Shown here piece after piece: positions 8,437 to 15,543 of a stretch of DNA of 63,506 nucleotides. A program made the position numbers and the translations under genes. Positions within the stretch are counted from its first letter, which is position 1; the number at the start of each line of letters is the position of its first letter. The notes beneath the pieces are model-generated. The model was not told the DNA's origin. It did not search any database and saw only the letters and a program-made list of their open reading frames with translations. Source of the stretch: CAJXNP01 sp050305935 (GTDB lineage: Bacteria; Bacteroidota; Bacteroidia; Cytophagales; Cyclobacteriaceae); the NCBI GenBank assembly GCA_050305935.1, contig JBNLGG010000019.1, forward strand, positions 1 through 63,506, read 5' to 3'.

Positions 8437-11022
8437 TTATTTATAATGCTCCTGATAAAATTCCTTGTATTCTTTTAACCCTTTTGTTTTATAGAGTATT
8501 TCAAAATTCTCCTTTGTAATAATGAAATCCTCCACATTGTATGGTGCGAAATCTTTTAACGGTGATCCTGCCCCATTTATTCGTTTAAGAAACTGCTCCG
8601 CCTTTTCCCGGTTGGAAAACTGATTGACCAGCACCAGGCCGACCCCTTCATCCAATGTTAAATTACCAATATTTAGCCCACTTGAGCTAAATTCTTTTTT
8701 CATGTATACGTCGATGGCTTCAGCCAGCTTATCAGCTACATTTCCTTTAACGGAATAAGTGGCAATGTAAAAATGTTCCAAATCAAGTTCGCCGATATAG
8801 GTGATACCTTTTAATTTCACGCCCGCTTCCTGTAGACGTCTGCTGGCTGCCAGCAAATTTTCAGCATAGCCTTTTAACTCGCTGTCTGGATTTTGATCAA
8901 TGAATTGCTGCAATTGGAATTGGTATTTGCTGATACCTTCCAGCTTTCCGGCAATCATGATGTCGAGTATGCGCAGGTGGTCGCTGAAGGGGTTGTCGGG
9001 ATATTGATCCAATGCCCGGCTTACCATCAGGCTGGCCTGATCATAATTTTCGGAGTCAAAGTAGCCATAAGCAATATCGTACAGTTTTTGAAGGCGATTG
9101 CTCGTGGCATCCCTGTCTGCGTAGTAATTAGGATTCTCGATCAGTTTGGCAAAATCGGTATCCGGGTATCTGGTCAGCAATTCATTTTTACAAAACTCCT
9201 GCCGTGAACCGCCCTGCTGTCCATAAATGAGATAGAGCTGGTAAAGCACCTCGGGAGTGTATTCAGATTCGGGAAATCTCCTGATCAGGTTTTCGAAAGT
9301 AGTTACCGCATTTCCTGTTTCATGCAATTTCAGGTAGTAAATATTGCCAAGGTTGTAATGCGCCACTTCGATTTTATCTAAGGCTTGTTGCTTTTCTTCC
9401 GGTGTGAATGGAATCGTAGCAAGGAGTGCCTTTTTCTCGGCTTCTTCTGAGAATGACTCATTCTGGGCAACTGCTGCTGAATCAATTGGCTCTGTTTGCT
9501 CATCGTTTTCAGACAATTCATCCACATTATAGGAACTGCTTTTTTGCGACCTCCTCCAGTTATCTTCCAATGGTCTGTTGCCCCACTTCCTGATAAACTC
9601 GTTCCTTCCCGACGCTATAGCACTACTATTATAAAAATACCAGGTACCTCCTTCCCCTGTGTTCTGGGTTGCAGCGAATGGAGCATCCTCATCAATTATT
9701 CCCGAAGATTGTCTTCGCTGCATCTTTTTTTCCTCTTTTGCCTTCTCCTCTTTATCGGTTTTCATTTTGGCCACTACCTCCTCAAGCAGTAAGTCAAGCT
9801 TTTGTTTATCCAAACTTGCTAACTCAAGTAGACTATCCTGCTCCTGGATCGTATTGTAGTTTTCTACAAATTCCTTTAGAATATTCTGCCGTTCTTTGAT
9901 TGAAGCATATCGCTCATCATCGCTTGGCAAGACGGTCATGACACTATCATAATATGCTTTCGCAATGGAAAAATCTTTGAAATGATCATAATAAATTTCT
10001 CCCAGCATCAGGTAAGAATATGCTTTCTGCCGCTGATTTGATTCGCTTACGGCAACGGATTGCCTGAGATTTTGCACCGCCAGTTGGTAGTCGTTTTGCT
10101 TCACTTCAAATTTGGCCTGCTCGTAGTAGATCTTGTCCCGGTATTCTTTGTTCTTCTTGTCCTTTAATAGTTTTTTAAAATACTTTCTTACCTTCTTTAC
10201 ATTTTGAGTTTTGGCAAGCTGCGTTACCTGCGCCATATAGAGCTTGGCATAAAATGATAATTCATACGTCGGATTGCTTCGAATGCATTTTTGATAATTG
10301 CTGTAAGCCGCGCTGTCATAATTAAATTTTTGATACACCTGCCCGGCAATGAAATATTTCCTTGCAAGGCGATCGGTTTTTTTGCTCAAAGGGATGGTCT
10401 CGTTAAGATAGGCGATCATGTTTTGGTAGTCATCCATCAGTTGGTAGAGATAGGCATTCATCTGATAGAAGTCATGCAAATTCTCCCCGTTCAATTTCTC
10501 CTTCTTCAAAAAATCCGCCACAGCGATGGCGTTGTTATATTCATTATACTGGATAAATGTCCTCATTAAATTAATCAACGCCTCGTGACGGGCATCATCG
10601 TCCTCACCTTTAGTATTGACAAACTTAAAAGTCTCGATCGCATTGATATAGTCACCTGAATAAAGTCGTGCTTTGCCTATAAGCACGTAGCTATCATCCA
10701 CCCATTTACTGTTTTTATGGAGCTGGATGGGAAGAGAGGCTTTTTTAATGACATCTTCTAATTCGTCTTTAAATGTCCTGGTATAGGTAGTATCGATTTC
10801 CGGCAATATGATCAGGATATCATTGTAATTCTCCTTATGATTTTCAAAAATTGCATTTTCGATTTCGGATATCTGCTCCCTGGCAATAAAGTAGGCATTG
10901 TAGTGTGCCGTAGTATTGTGGTAGGTGGTGCTAAAAACGTTGGTTTTTTCCGCAGAGCAACCCAACATTAAAGAACCCAGGAAAAACAAAAAAAACTTTT
11001 GCGTGATCAGCAGCCTTTTCAA
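8437..11022 (-). CDS. sprE: type IX secretion/gliding TPR lipoprotein SprE (PorW)
   Basis: An 861-residue lipoprotein built from tetratricopeptide repeats. The lipobox is SLMLGC (Cys22). The N-terminus after it, VFSTTYHNTTAHYNAYFIARE, is the hallmark opening of SprE of Flavobacterium johnsoniae and PorW of Porphyromonas gingivalis, and the length matches. Many TPR-like helices follow (SYVLIGKARLYSGDYINAIE, AYSYLMLGEIYYDHFKDFSI, AHYNLGNIYYLKLHETGNAV), with a charged low-complexity middle around residues 420-540 and a C-terminal beta/alpha domain (YIGELDLEHFYIATYSVKGN). In the family, this protein is needed for the type IX secretion motor-ring assembly and gliding. The start is TTG at 11022; no ATG lies before the signal peptide. 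First gene of the sprE-PBP-uvrC unit and divergent from the M23 gene. Confidence 0.87.
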   Translation of the reverse strand: MKRLLITQKFFLFFLGSLMLGCSAEKTNVFSTTYHNTTAHYNAYFIAREQISEIENAIFENHKENYNDILIILPEIDTTYTRTFKDELEDVIKKASLPIQLHKNSKWVDDSYVLIGKARLYSGDYINAIETFKFVNTKGEDDDARHEALINLMRTFIQYNEYNNAIAVADFLKKEKLNGENLHDFYQMNAYLYQLMDDYQNMIAYLNETIPLSKKTDRLARKYFIAGQVYQKFNYDSAAYSNYQKCIRSNPTYELSFYAKLYMAQVTQLAKTQNVKKVRKYFKKLLKDKKNKEYRDKIYYEQAKFEVKQNDYQLAVQNLRQSVAVSESNQRQKAYSYLMLGEIYYDHFKDFSIAKAYYDSVMTVLPSDDERYASIKERQNILKEFVENYNTIQEQDSLLELASLDKQKLDLLLEEVVAKMKTDKEEKAKEEKKMQRRQSSGIIDEDAPFAATQNTGEGGTWYFYNSSAIASGRNEFIRKWGNRPLEDNWRRSQKSSSYNVDELSENDEQTEPIDSAAVAQNESFSEEAEKKALLATIPFTPEEKQQALDKIEVAHYNLGNIYYLKLHETGNAVTTFENLIRRFPESEYTPEVLYQLYLIYGQQGGSRQEFCKNELLTRYPDTDFAKLIENPNYYADRDATSNRLQKLYDIAYGYFDSENYDQASLMVSRALDQYPDNPFSDHLRILDIMIAGKLEGISKYQFQLQQFIDQNPDSELKGYAENLLAASRRLQEAGVKLKGITYIGELDLEHFYIATYSVKGNVADKLAEAIDVYMKKEFSSSGLNIGNLTLDEGVGLVLVNQFSNREKAEQFLKRINGAGSPLKDFAPYNVEDFIITKENFEILYKTKGLKEYKEFYQEHYK

Positions 11023-11102
11023 TTGAAAAATAAATATTTGTATTTTAACGCGAAAATTAGGATAAATAATACAATAATTAATAATCTATCTCCTTATAAT
11101 AT

Positions 11103-11110
11103 TACTTTTG
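11103..11110 (+). promoter_or_regulatory. -7 promoter element (TACTTTTG) before the M23 gene
   Basis: TACTTTTG fits the Bacteroidota -7 consensus TAnnTTTG and ends 23 bases before the TTG start of the M23 gene. I see no clear TTTG or TTG at the right distance upstream, so only the -7 half is supported. It would drive the M23-bactofilin genes and probably the ATP synthase genes behind them. Confidence 0.45.
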
Positions 11111-11133
11111 TCCTACAGAACTATTTGTAAACG

Positions 11134-11997
11134 TTGAAACCAAGGAAAACATTATCAAGTTGGCTAAATAACAGGTATCTGCTGATCATCAGGAATGAGG
11201 AGAATTTCGCTGAAAAAACGACCATTAGTTTCACCTATTCAAAGCTTATCCTGATTTCATTTTTTATACTAATAATATTGATGCTTGTAAGCCTTTATCT
11301 ATCACGCACATTGATGGCACAATGGTTTGACCCGAGGCACGAGCAGTTGGTTTTATCAAAACACATCATTGAGTTAAGACTGGAGCTTGATTCGCTGGAA
11401 AATGAAGTGAGAAAAAAAGACCAGTTTGTCAGAAATCTTCAGGGGATATTAATGGGCGAACCCGGTATGGTCAAGGAGACGGCTGAAAAGTCTGAAGTCA
11501 AAGAAGAAGACAGGTCGTCAGAAGAGGTTTCGCTCTCTGAAATAGATTCACAGTTCAGAAAAGAATTTGAGCAGCAATCAGAGTTCACCTTTGTGGCAGG
11601 CAGCCACTCTTATTTACAGGAATTTGAAGAAACCTTTTTCTTTTCACCCGTCTCAGGAATTGTAAGCAATCCATTTGATATAAGTACCAACCATTTCGGA
11701 ATCGACATTGTGGCCAAAGATAATGAGCCGGTAAAAGCGATTGCCGATGGAACGGTTATTTTTTCAGACTGGACACAGGAATCAGGAAATGTCATTGCTA
11801 TTCAACACCGGGGAAACATTATTTCCGTTTATAAACATAATTCTGCATTATTAAAAAAACTTGGTAATTTTGTGTTTTCGGGAGATGTGATCTCCATAAT
11901 CGGCAACAGCGGTGAGCTGACAACCGGTCCTCACTTACATATGGAATTATGGTTTAATGGCAATCCGGTAGACCCGGAAGATTTTATTACATTTTAA
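11134..11997 (+). CDS. membrane-anchored M23 (LytM-like) peptidoglycan endopeptidase
   Basis: A 287-residue bitopic membrane protein: a short cytoplasmic N-terminus of about 36 residues (NNRYLLIIRNEENFAEKTT), one helix (about 37-57), a coiled-coil linker (70-105), an acidic segment and a C-terminal M23 domain. The zinc ligands and catalytic histidines are present: H187 and D191 (HFGIDI), H235, H267 and H269 (GPHLHMEL), so it should cleave peptide cross-links. It starts at TTG 11134; an in-frame TAA sits six bases upstream, so no longer start exists. It lies 11 bases before a bactofilin gene. Membrane M23 peptidases guided by bactofilins shape cells in other bacteria (for example CcmA with Csd1 in Helicobacter), which suggests the same here. 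Confidence 0.92.
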   Translation: MKPRKTLSSWLNNRYLLIIRNEENFAEKTTISFTYSKLILISFFILIILMLVSLYLSRTLMAQWFDPRHEQLVLSKHIIELRLELDSLENEVRKKDQFVRNLQGILMGEPGMVKETAEKSEVKEEDRSSEEVSLSEIDSQFRKEFEQQSEFTFVAGSHSYLQEFEETFFFSPVSGIVSNPFDISTNHFGIDIVAKDNEPVKAIADGTVIFSDWTQESGNVIAIQHRGNIISVYKHNSALLKKLGNFVFSGDVISIIGNSGELTTGPHLHMELWFNGNPVDPEDFITF

Positions 11998-12008
11998 CGA
12001 AAAAAAGC

Positions 12009-12452
12009 ATGTTCAAGAAAAGCTCAGAAAATATGGCTCCACAAGACGTACGAGACTCCACTAACCAAATAGGCAAAGGCACCATTCTCGAAGGAAATAT
12101 AGAATCATTTGGTAATATCAGGATTGAAGGTAAAGTAATTGGCAATATCAAAAGCAAATCAAAAATAGCTTTGGGCCAATCTTCTTATGTCGATGGAAAC
12201 ATCGTGTCGCAGAACGCAGAAATAGAAGGAGAAGTGAAAGGGAAAGTACAGATCTCTGACCTGCTTGTCCTTAAAAAGACGGCGATGGTCCATGGAGATA
12301 TTATAGCCAACAAGTTGCTGGTAGAGTCTGGGGCCACGTTTAACGGTACATGTAAAATGGGTGTCTCGCAAAAGGAGATCAAAATTGGAGAAAACGGATA
12401 TTCCAAAGAGCAATCGGAAAAAAAACAAGGAGAGCAAGTCAAAGCCATCTAA
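12009..12452 (+). CDS. bactofilin (polymer-forming cytoskeletal protein)
   Basis: A 147-residue bactofilin. The core (about residues 20-118) shows the repeating beta-helix pattern, GKGTILEGNIESFGNIRIEG, then IKSKSKIALGQSSYVDGNI, AEIEGEVKGKVQISDLLVLK and VHGDIIANKLLVESGATFNG, flanked by short polar tails. Bactofilins polymerise without nucleotide and position cell-wall enzymes at the inner membrane. The gene directly follows the M23 peptidase gene, the classic partner. Its 3' end overlaps the start region of the AtpZ-like gene in another frame, linking this cell-shape pair to the ATP synthase operon. Confidence 0.93.
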   Translation: MFKKSSENMAPQDVRDSTNQIGKGTILEGNIESFGNIRIEGKVIGNIKSKSKIALGQSSYVDGNIVSQNAEIEGEVKGKVQISDLLVLKKTAMVHGDIIANKLLVESGATFNGTCKMGVSQKEIKIGENGYSKEQSEKKQGEQVKAI

Positions 12453-12645
12453 CAACATCACCCAATATGTGAAGTATTCCGGCCTTGCCATGCAGATGGC
12501 AATACTCGTGGCCATAGGATACTGGATTGGAAAAAAATTGGATGACTGGGTAGGAACCGGTTATCCTATTTTTATGATTATAATGATTTTCCTTTTTTTA
12601 TTTGCAGCAATTTATTCTTTGATCAAAAACATGCCGAAAGAGTGA
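12385..12645 (+). CDS. AtpZ/AtpI-like F0F1 ATP synthase accessory protein
   Basis: A small two-helix protein of the AtpZ (putative F0F1-ATPase subunit) type. After a basic leader come YVKYSGLAMQMAILVAIGYW and PIFMIIMIFLFLFAAIYSLI. The open frame extends back to a GTG at 12361, but AAGGAG is placed 7 bases before a TTG at 12385, so I prefer that start (86 residues); it is not certain. It overlaps bactofilin by 68 bases and its TGA overlaps the GTG of the next gene. In other bacteria AtpI/AtpZ proteins assist c-ring assembly or ion supply; here the position ahead of atpB supports such a role. Confidence 0.78.
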   Translation: MEKTDIPKSNRKKNKESKSKPSNNITQYVKYSGLAMQMAILVAIGYWIGKKLDDWVGTGYPIFMIIMIFLFLFAAIYSLIKNMPKE

Positions 12646-13049
12646 TTTCAGAAAACTCCCCCCTCGCCAAATTTCAATTTTTTATTTATACAGTTCTTGT
12701 GGCGATTACCATCCTGATCATTCAGTATGTCGAGCCTGATTGGATCTATCATTATGTCTGGCTAGTGGTACTGTTTTTATTTTTGATTACCCTCGGCACG
12801 ATCAGGCTTACCCATATAGCCTCCAAAAAACTCAACAAGCAGTTTATTCAGGTGTATTTTGCCATAATGACCGTTAGGCTTTTAATAAGCCTTGGTTTTG
12901 CGCTGATTTTTATTGTGAAGGACCGGGATCATGTGCTTGTATTTGGGCTTAATTTCATCGTATTGTATTTATTATTTCTTGGGTTTGAAATATATACCAT
13001 ATTAACTAACTTGCGCACTCATTTTAAGAAGGGTATAGGTAATGATTGA
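12642..13049 (+). CDS. four-helix membrane protein of the ATP synthase cluster
   Basis: A 135-residue membrane protein with four predicted helices (FFIYTVLVAITILIIQYV, YHYVWLVVLFLFLITLGTI, VYFAIMTVRLLISLGFALIF, FGLNFIVLYLLFLGFEIYTI). I cannot give it a firm family name; its place between the AtpZ-like gene and atpB is that of AtpI/AtpR-like accessory proteins. It begins with GTG inside the overlap GTGA with the previous stop and ends 8 bases inside atpB, so all three genes look translationally coupled. The helix 3 residues TVRLLISL hold the only buried charge. Confidence 0.75.
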   Translation: MISENSPLAKFQFFIYTVLVAITILIIQYVEPDWIYHYVWLVVLFLFLITLGTIRLTHIASKKLNKQFIQVYFAIMTVRLLISLGFALIFIVKDRDHVLVFGLNFIVLYLLFLGFEIYTILTNLRTHFKKGIGND

Positions 13050-14127
13050 GAATTTCTCGAAAATCCGCCGTAAAGGATTAAAAATAAGCATCTTATTAGT
13101 TGCTTTTCTTTTTGTCGTAAACTTTGGCAGTTTTGCCGCTTCGGAAGAAGGTGGAAGCAAAACTGATTTTATTTTACACCATATTAAGAATTCCCACGAG
13201 TGGCATATCGCTACTTTTGGCCATTCTCACCTTACCATTCCACTGCCCGTTATTGTCTACTCATCTGACCGGGGACTAGAGTTTTTTATGTCCTCAGATT
13301 TTAAGAATGAACACCACGAGCCGGTGGAGTTTAATGGTTACAAAATCGACGAGCACGAACACCTGGTACCGGTAGACGAAAGTAGAAGCATATTGGATCT
13401 TTCGATCACAAAAAACGTGGCGTCGATGCTTATCAGCGTGGCACTTTTGTTTACTGTTTTCTTAACTGTTTCCAGTCGCTACAAAAAAAATCCGCTGAGC
13501 GCCCCAAAAGGCATCCAATCCCTTTTGGAGCCAATTATTCTTTTCGTGCGCGATGAGATAGCTATCCCAAATATTGGGAAAGAGAAATACATGAAATTTA
13601 TGCCGTTTTTGCTGTCGGTATTTTTCTTTATATGGTTTAATAACCTGCTAGGGCTGCTCCCTGCGTCGGCTAACCTTACCGGCAATATTGCAGTGACATT
13701 GGTCCTTTCATTATTTACCTTGTTTTACACTTTGCGGCACAGCAATAAAAACTATTGGGCACATATATTTAATACACCTGGAGTTCCCTGGTGGTTGAAG
13801 CTTCCTGTTCCCCTGATGCCTATTGTGGAATTCATCGGGATATTTACTAAGCCACTTTCATTGACCATACGACTCTTCGCCAATATTACCGCAGGCCACA
13901 TTATTATATTAAGCGTAATCAGTTTGATATTCATATTTGAGAGCCTTTACATAGGCCCTGTGAGTGTATTGTTTGGTTTATTCATGAATTTTGTAGAATT
14001 ACTGGTAGCATTTATCCAGGCTTTTGTTTTCACACTGCTTTCTGCTATCTATTTTGGGCAGGCGGTAGAAGAGCATCATCATGAAGAACACCATCGCGAG
14101 GAAGAGGTGGGAAAAGTGGCAGCTTAA
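13042..14127 (+). CDS. atpB: ATP synthase F0 subunit a
   Basis: Subunit a forms the proton half-channels beside the c-ring. The 361-residue protein is longer than the Escherichia coli form because of an N-terminal export-type leader (ISILLVAFLFVVNFGSFA) and a roughly 100-residue histidine-rich segment (HHIKNSHEWHIATFGHSH), usual for Bacteroidota. The essential arginine is R277 in SLTIRLFANITAGHII. The C-terminus ends in a His/Glu-rich tail (EEHHHEEHHREEE). The ATG at 13042 overlaps the previous gene by 8 bases. atpE follows after 31 bases. Confidence 0.97.
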   Translation: MIENFSKIRRKGLKISILLVAFLFVVNFGSFAASEEGGSKTDFILHHIKNSHEWHIATFGHSHLTIPLPVIVYSSDRGLEFFMSSDFKNEHHEPVEFNGYKIDEHEHLVPVDESRSILDLSITKNVASMLISVALLFTVFLTVSSRYKKNPLSAPKGIQSLLEPIILFVRDEIAIPNIGKEKYMKFMPFLLSVFFFIWFNNLLGLLPASANLTGNIAVTLVLSLFTLFYTLRHSNKNYWAHIFNTPGVPWWLKLPVPLMPIVEFIGIFTKPLSLTIRLFANITAGHIIILSVISLIFIFESLYIGPVSVLFGLFMNFVELLVAFIQAFVFTLLSAIYFGQAVEEHHHEEHHREEEVGKVAA

Positions 14128-14158
14128 AAAGAATTTATTCAAATAAACTATATACTAC

Positions 14159-14407
14159 ATGTTAAGTTCAATTTTGTTATTAGCAGTTGAAGGTTTGGCA
14201 TTAATGGGTGCTGGAATCGGTGCTGGCGTTGTTGCATTAGGCGCAGGAGTTGGTATCGGTAAAATTGGTGGTTCTGCAATGGAAGCTATTGCAAGGCAGC
14301 CAGAGGCAACCGGTAAAATCCAGACTGCGATGATCATTGCCGCGGCCCTTATTGAATCGGCTGCACTTTTTGGAGTAATTGTTTGTTTCATTATTGCAAC
14401 AAGCTAG
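14159..14407 (+). CDS. atpE: ATP synthase F0 subunit c
   Basis: The 82-residue c-ring subunit: two helices joined by the polar loop ARQPEATGK. The ion-binding carboxylate is E66 in AALIESAALFG. The first helix carries the glycine ladder GAGIGAGVVALGAGVGIG. Aligned by the ARQPEA loop to the sodium-dependent Ilyobacter subunit, the position of its sodium-binding glutamine is I33 here, so proton coupling is more likely even though E66 is followed by Ser. A second acidic residue, E11, lies near the outer end of helix 1. A terminator-like hairpin follows 24 bases after the stop. Confidence 0.98.
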   Translation: MLSSILLLAVEGLALMGAGIGAGVVALGAGVGIGKIGGSAMEAIARQPEATGKIQTAMIIAAALIESAALFGVIVCFIIATS

Positions 14408-14431
14408 TTATCAAAAAGAGTTAAGTGAAAG

Positions 14432-14469
14432 GTCCGGAGCCAAACAGTAGGTTTGTTCCGGACATTTTT
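14432..14469 (+). terminator. terminator-like hairpin between atpE and atpF
   Basis: GTCCGGA (14432-14438) pairs with TCCGGAC (14457-14463); inside it CAAAC (14441-14445) pairs with GTTTG (14451-14455) around a five-base loop, and ATTTTTA follows. It is shaped like an intrinsic terminator but sits inside the atp operon, so it more likely acts as a partial terminator or as a 3' end that protects the upstream atpE message. Confidence 0.6.
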
Positions 14470-14493
14470 AATGAATTTTAAAACGATATACAT

Positions 14494-14982
14494 ATGTTAA
14501 ATCCGGAATCAGGCCTGATTATTTGGCAGACAATCATTACAATCCTGGTATTGTTTGTATTGGGTAAATTTGCCTGGAAACCTATTCTAAGTGCGCTCAA
14601 AACCCGTGAAGATTCAATCGAAGAAGCACTAAAGGCGGCCGAACTTGCCAAAGAAGAAATGGCTTCATTAAAAGCTGACAATGAAAACCTGCTTCGCGAA
14701 GCCAGGGAAGAAAGGGACAAGATTCTTCAGACTGCTACAAAGGCGGCCAATGAGATCAAGGATAAAGCCAAGCAGGATGCCGTGGAAGTTGGAAATAAAA
14801 TGATTGAAGAAGCCAGGGAAACGATCAACTCTGAAAAACAAGCTGCCTTAAGAGAAATCAAAGATCAGGTAGCAGTGCTGTCATTGGAAATAACGGAAAA
14901 ACTTCTTCGCAAAAGCCTTTCTAACGATAAGGCTCAAAAGGAATTGTTGGATAGCTATATCGACGAATTAAAACTGAACTAA
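14494..14982 (+). CDS. atpF: ATP synthase F0 subunit b
   Basis: The peripheral-stalk subunit, 162 residues: one N-terminal helix (LIIWQTIITILVLFVLGKF) then a long charged coiled coil (SIEEALKAAELAKEEMASLK onwards) that binds delta. The ATG at 14494 gives the usual short MLNPESG leader before the helix. It is separated from atpE by 86 bases that hold a hairpin and lies one base before atpH, so its expression may be set apart from the more abundant c subunit. Confidence 0.97.
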   Translation: MLNPESGLIIWQTIITILVLFVLGKFAWKPILSALKTREDSIEEALKAAELAKEEMASLKADNENLLREAREERDKILQTATKAANEIKDKAKQDAVEVGNKMIEEARETINSEKQAALREIKDQVAVLSLEITEKLLRKSLSNDKAQKELLDSYIDELKLN

Positions 14983-14983
14983 T

Positions 14984-15526
14984 ATGTCTGATTTCAGGGT
15001 TGCTTCCAGGTATGCAAAATCACTTTTGTCCTTGTCCATTGAGCAAAAAATCGAAGATAAGCTTATGGACGATATGGCTTTAATCACTGATACCTGTTTC
15101 AATAGCCGGGATTTAATCATTGTCTTAAAAAATCCAATTATCAAATACGACAGAAAACTGTCAATCTTAAAAAAGATTTTTGAGGGAAAGGTAGACAAGC
15201 TAGTCATTCGGTTCATTGAATTACTAGCGAGAAAAAACCGGGCAAACATTCTTCCGGAAATTGCCAAAACATGGATGGATATGTACCATGAGTTTAAAAA
15301 CATTGTCACCACGCAGGTGACCTCCGCCATCACCCTTTCTACTGACGAAAAGAATAAGATCCTGAATGCAGTTGAAAAATCAACCGGAAAGAAAGTGATA
15401 TTGGAAGAAAAGGTAAACCAGGAATTAATTGGCGGTTTTGTCTTAAATATTAAGGACCAGCAGCTTGACAATTCGGTTTCCGGCCAGATCAAACAATTGA
15501 AAAGAAAATTATTAACCAGAGTATAA
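14984..15526 (+). CDS. atpH: ATP synthase F1 subunit delta
   Basis: The 180-residue delta subunit that clamps the peripheral stalk to the top of F1. The N-terminal helical bundle begins FRVASRYAKSLLSLSIEQK, and the C-terminal domain shows the conserved VNQELIGGFVLNIKDQQLD before a basic end (IKQLKRKLLTRV). The start ATG at 14984 directly follows the atpF stop. Overall length and order (b, delta, alpha) are normal. Confidence 0.96.
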   Translation: MSDFRVASRYAKSLLSLSIEQKIEDKLMDDMALITDTCFNSRDLIIVLKNPIIKYDRKLSILKKIFEGKVDKLVIRFIELLARKNRANILPEIAKTWMDMYHEFKNIVTTQVTSAITLSTDEKNKILNAVEKSTGKKVILEEKVNQELIGGFVLNIKDQQLDNSVSGQIKQLKRKLLTRV

Positions 15527-15543
15527 TAAAGACATAAAATAAA

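Noticed and set aside
12159..12515. Minus-strand frames opposite bactofilin
   Set aside because: They mirror the strongly patterned bactofilin coding sequence and have no start signal or recognisable product.
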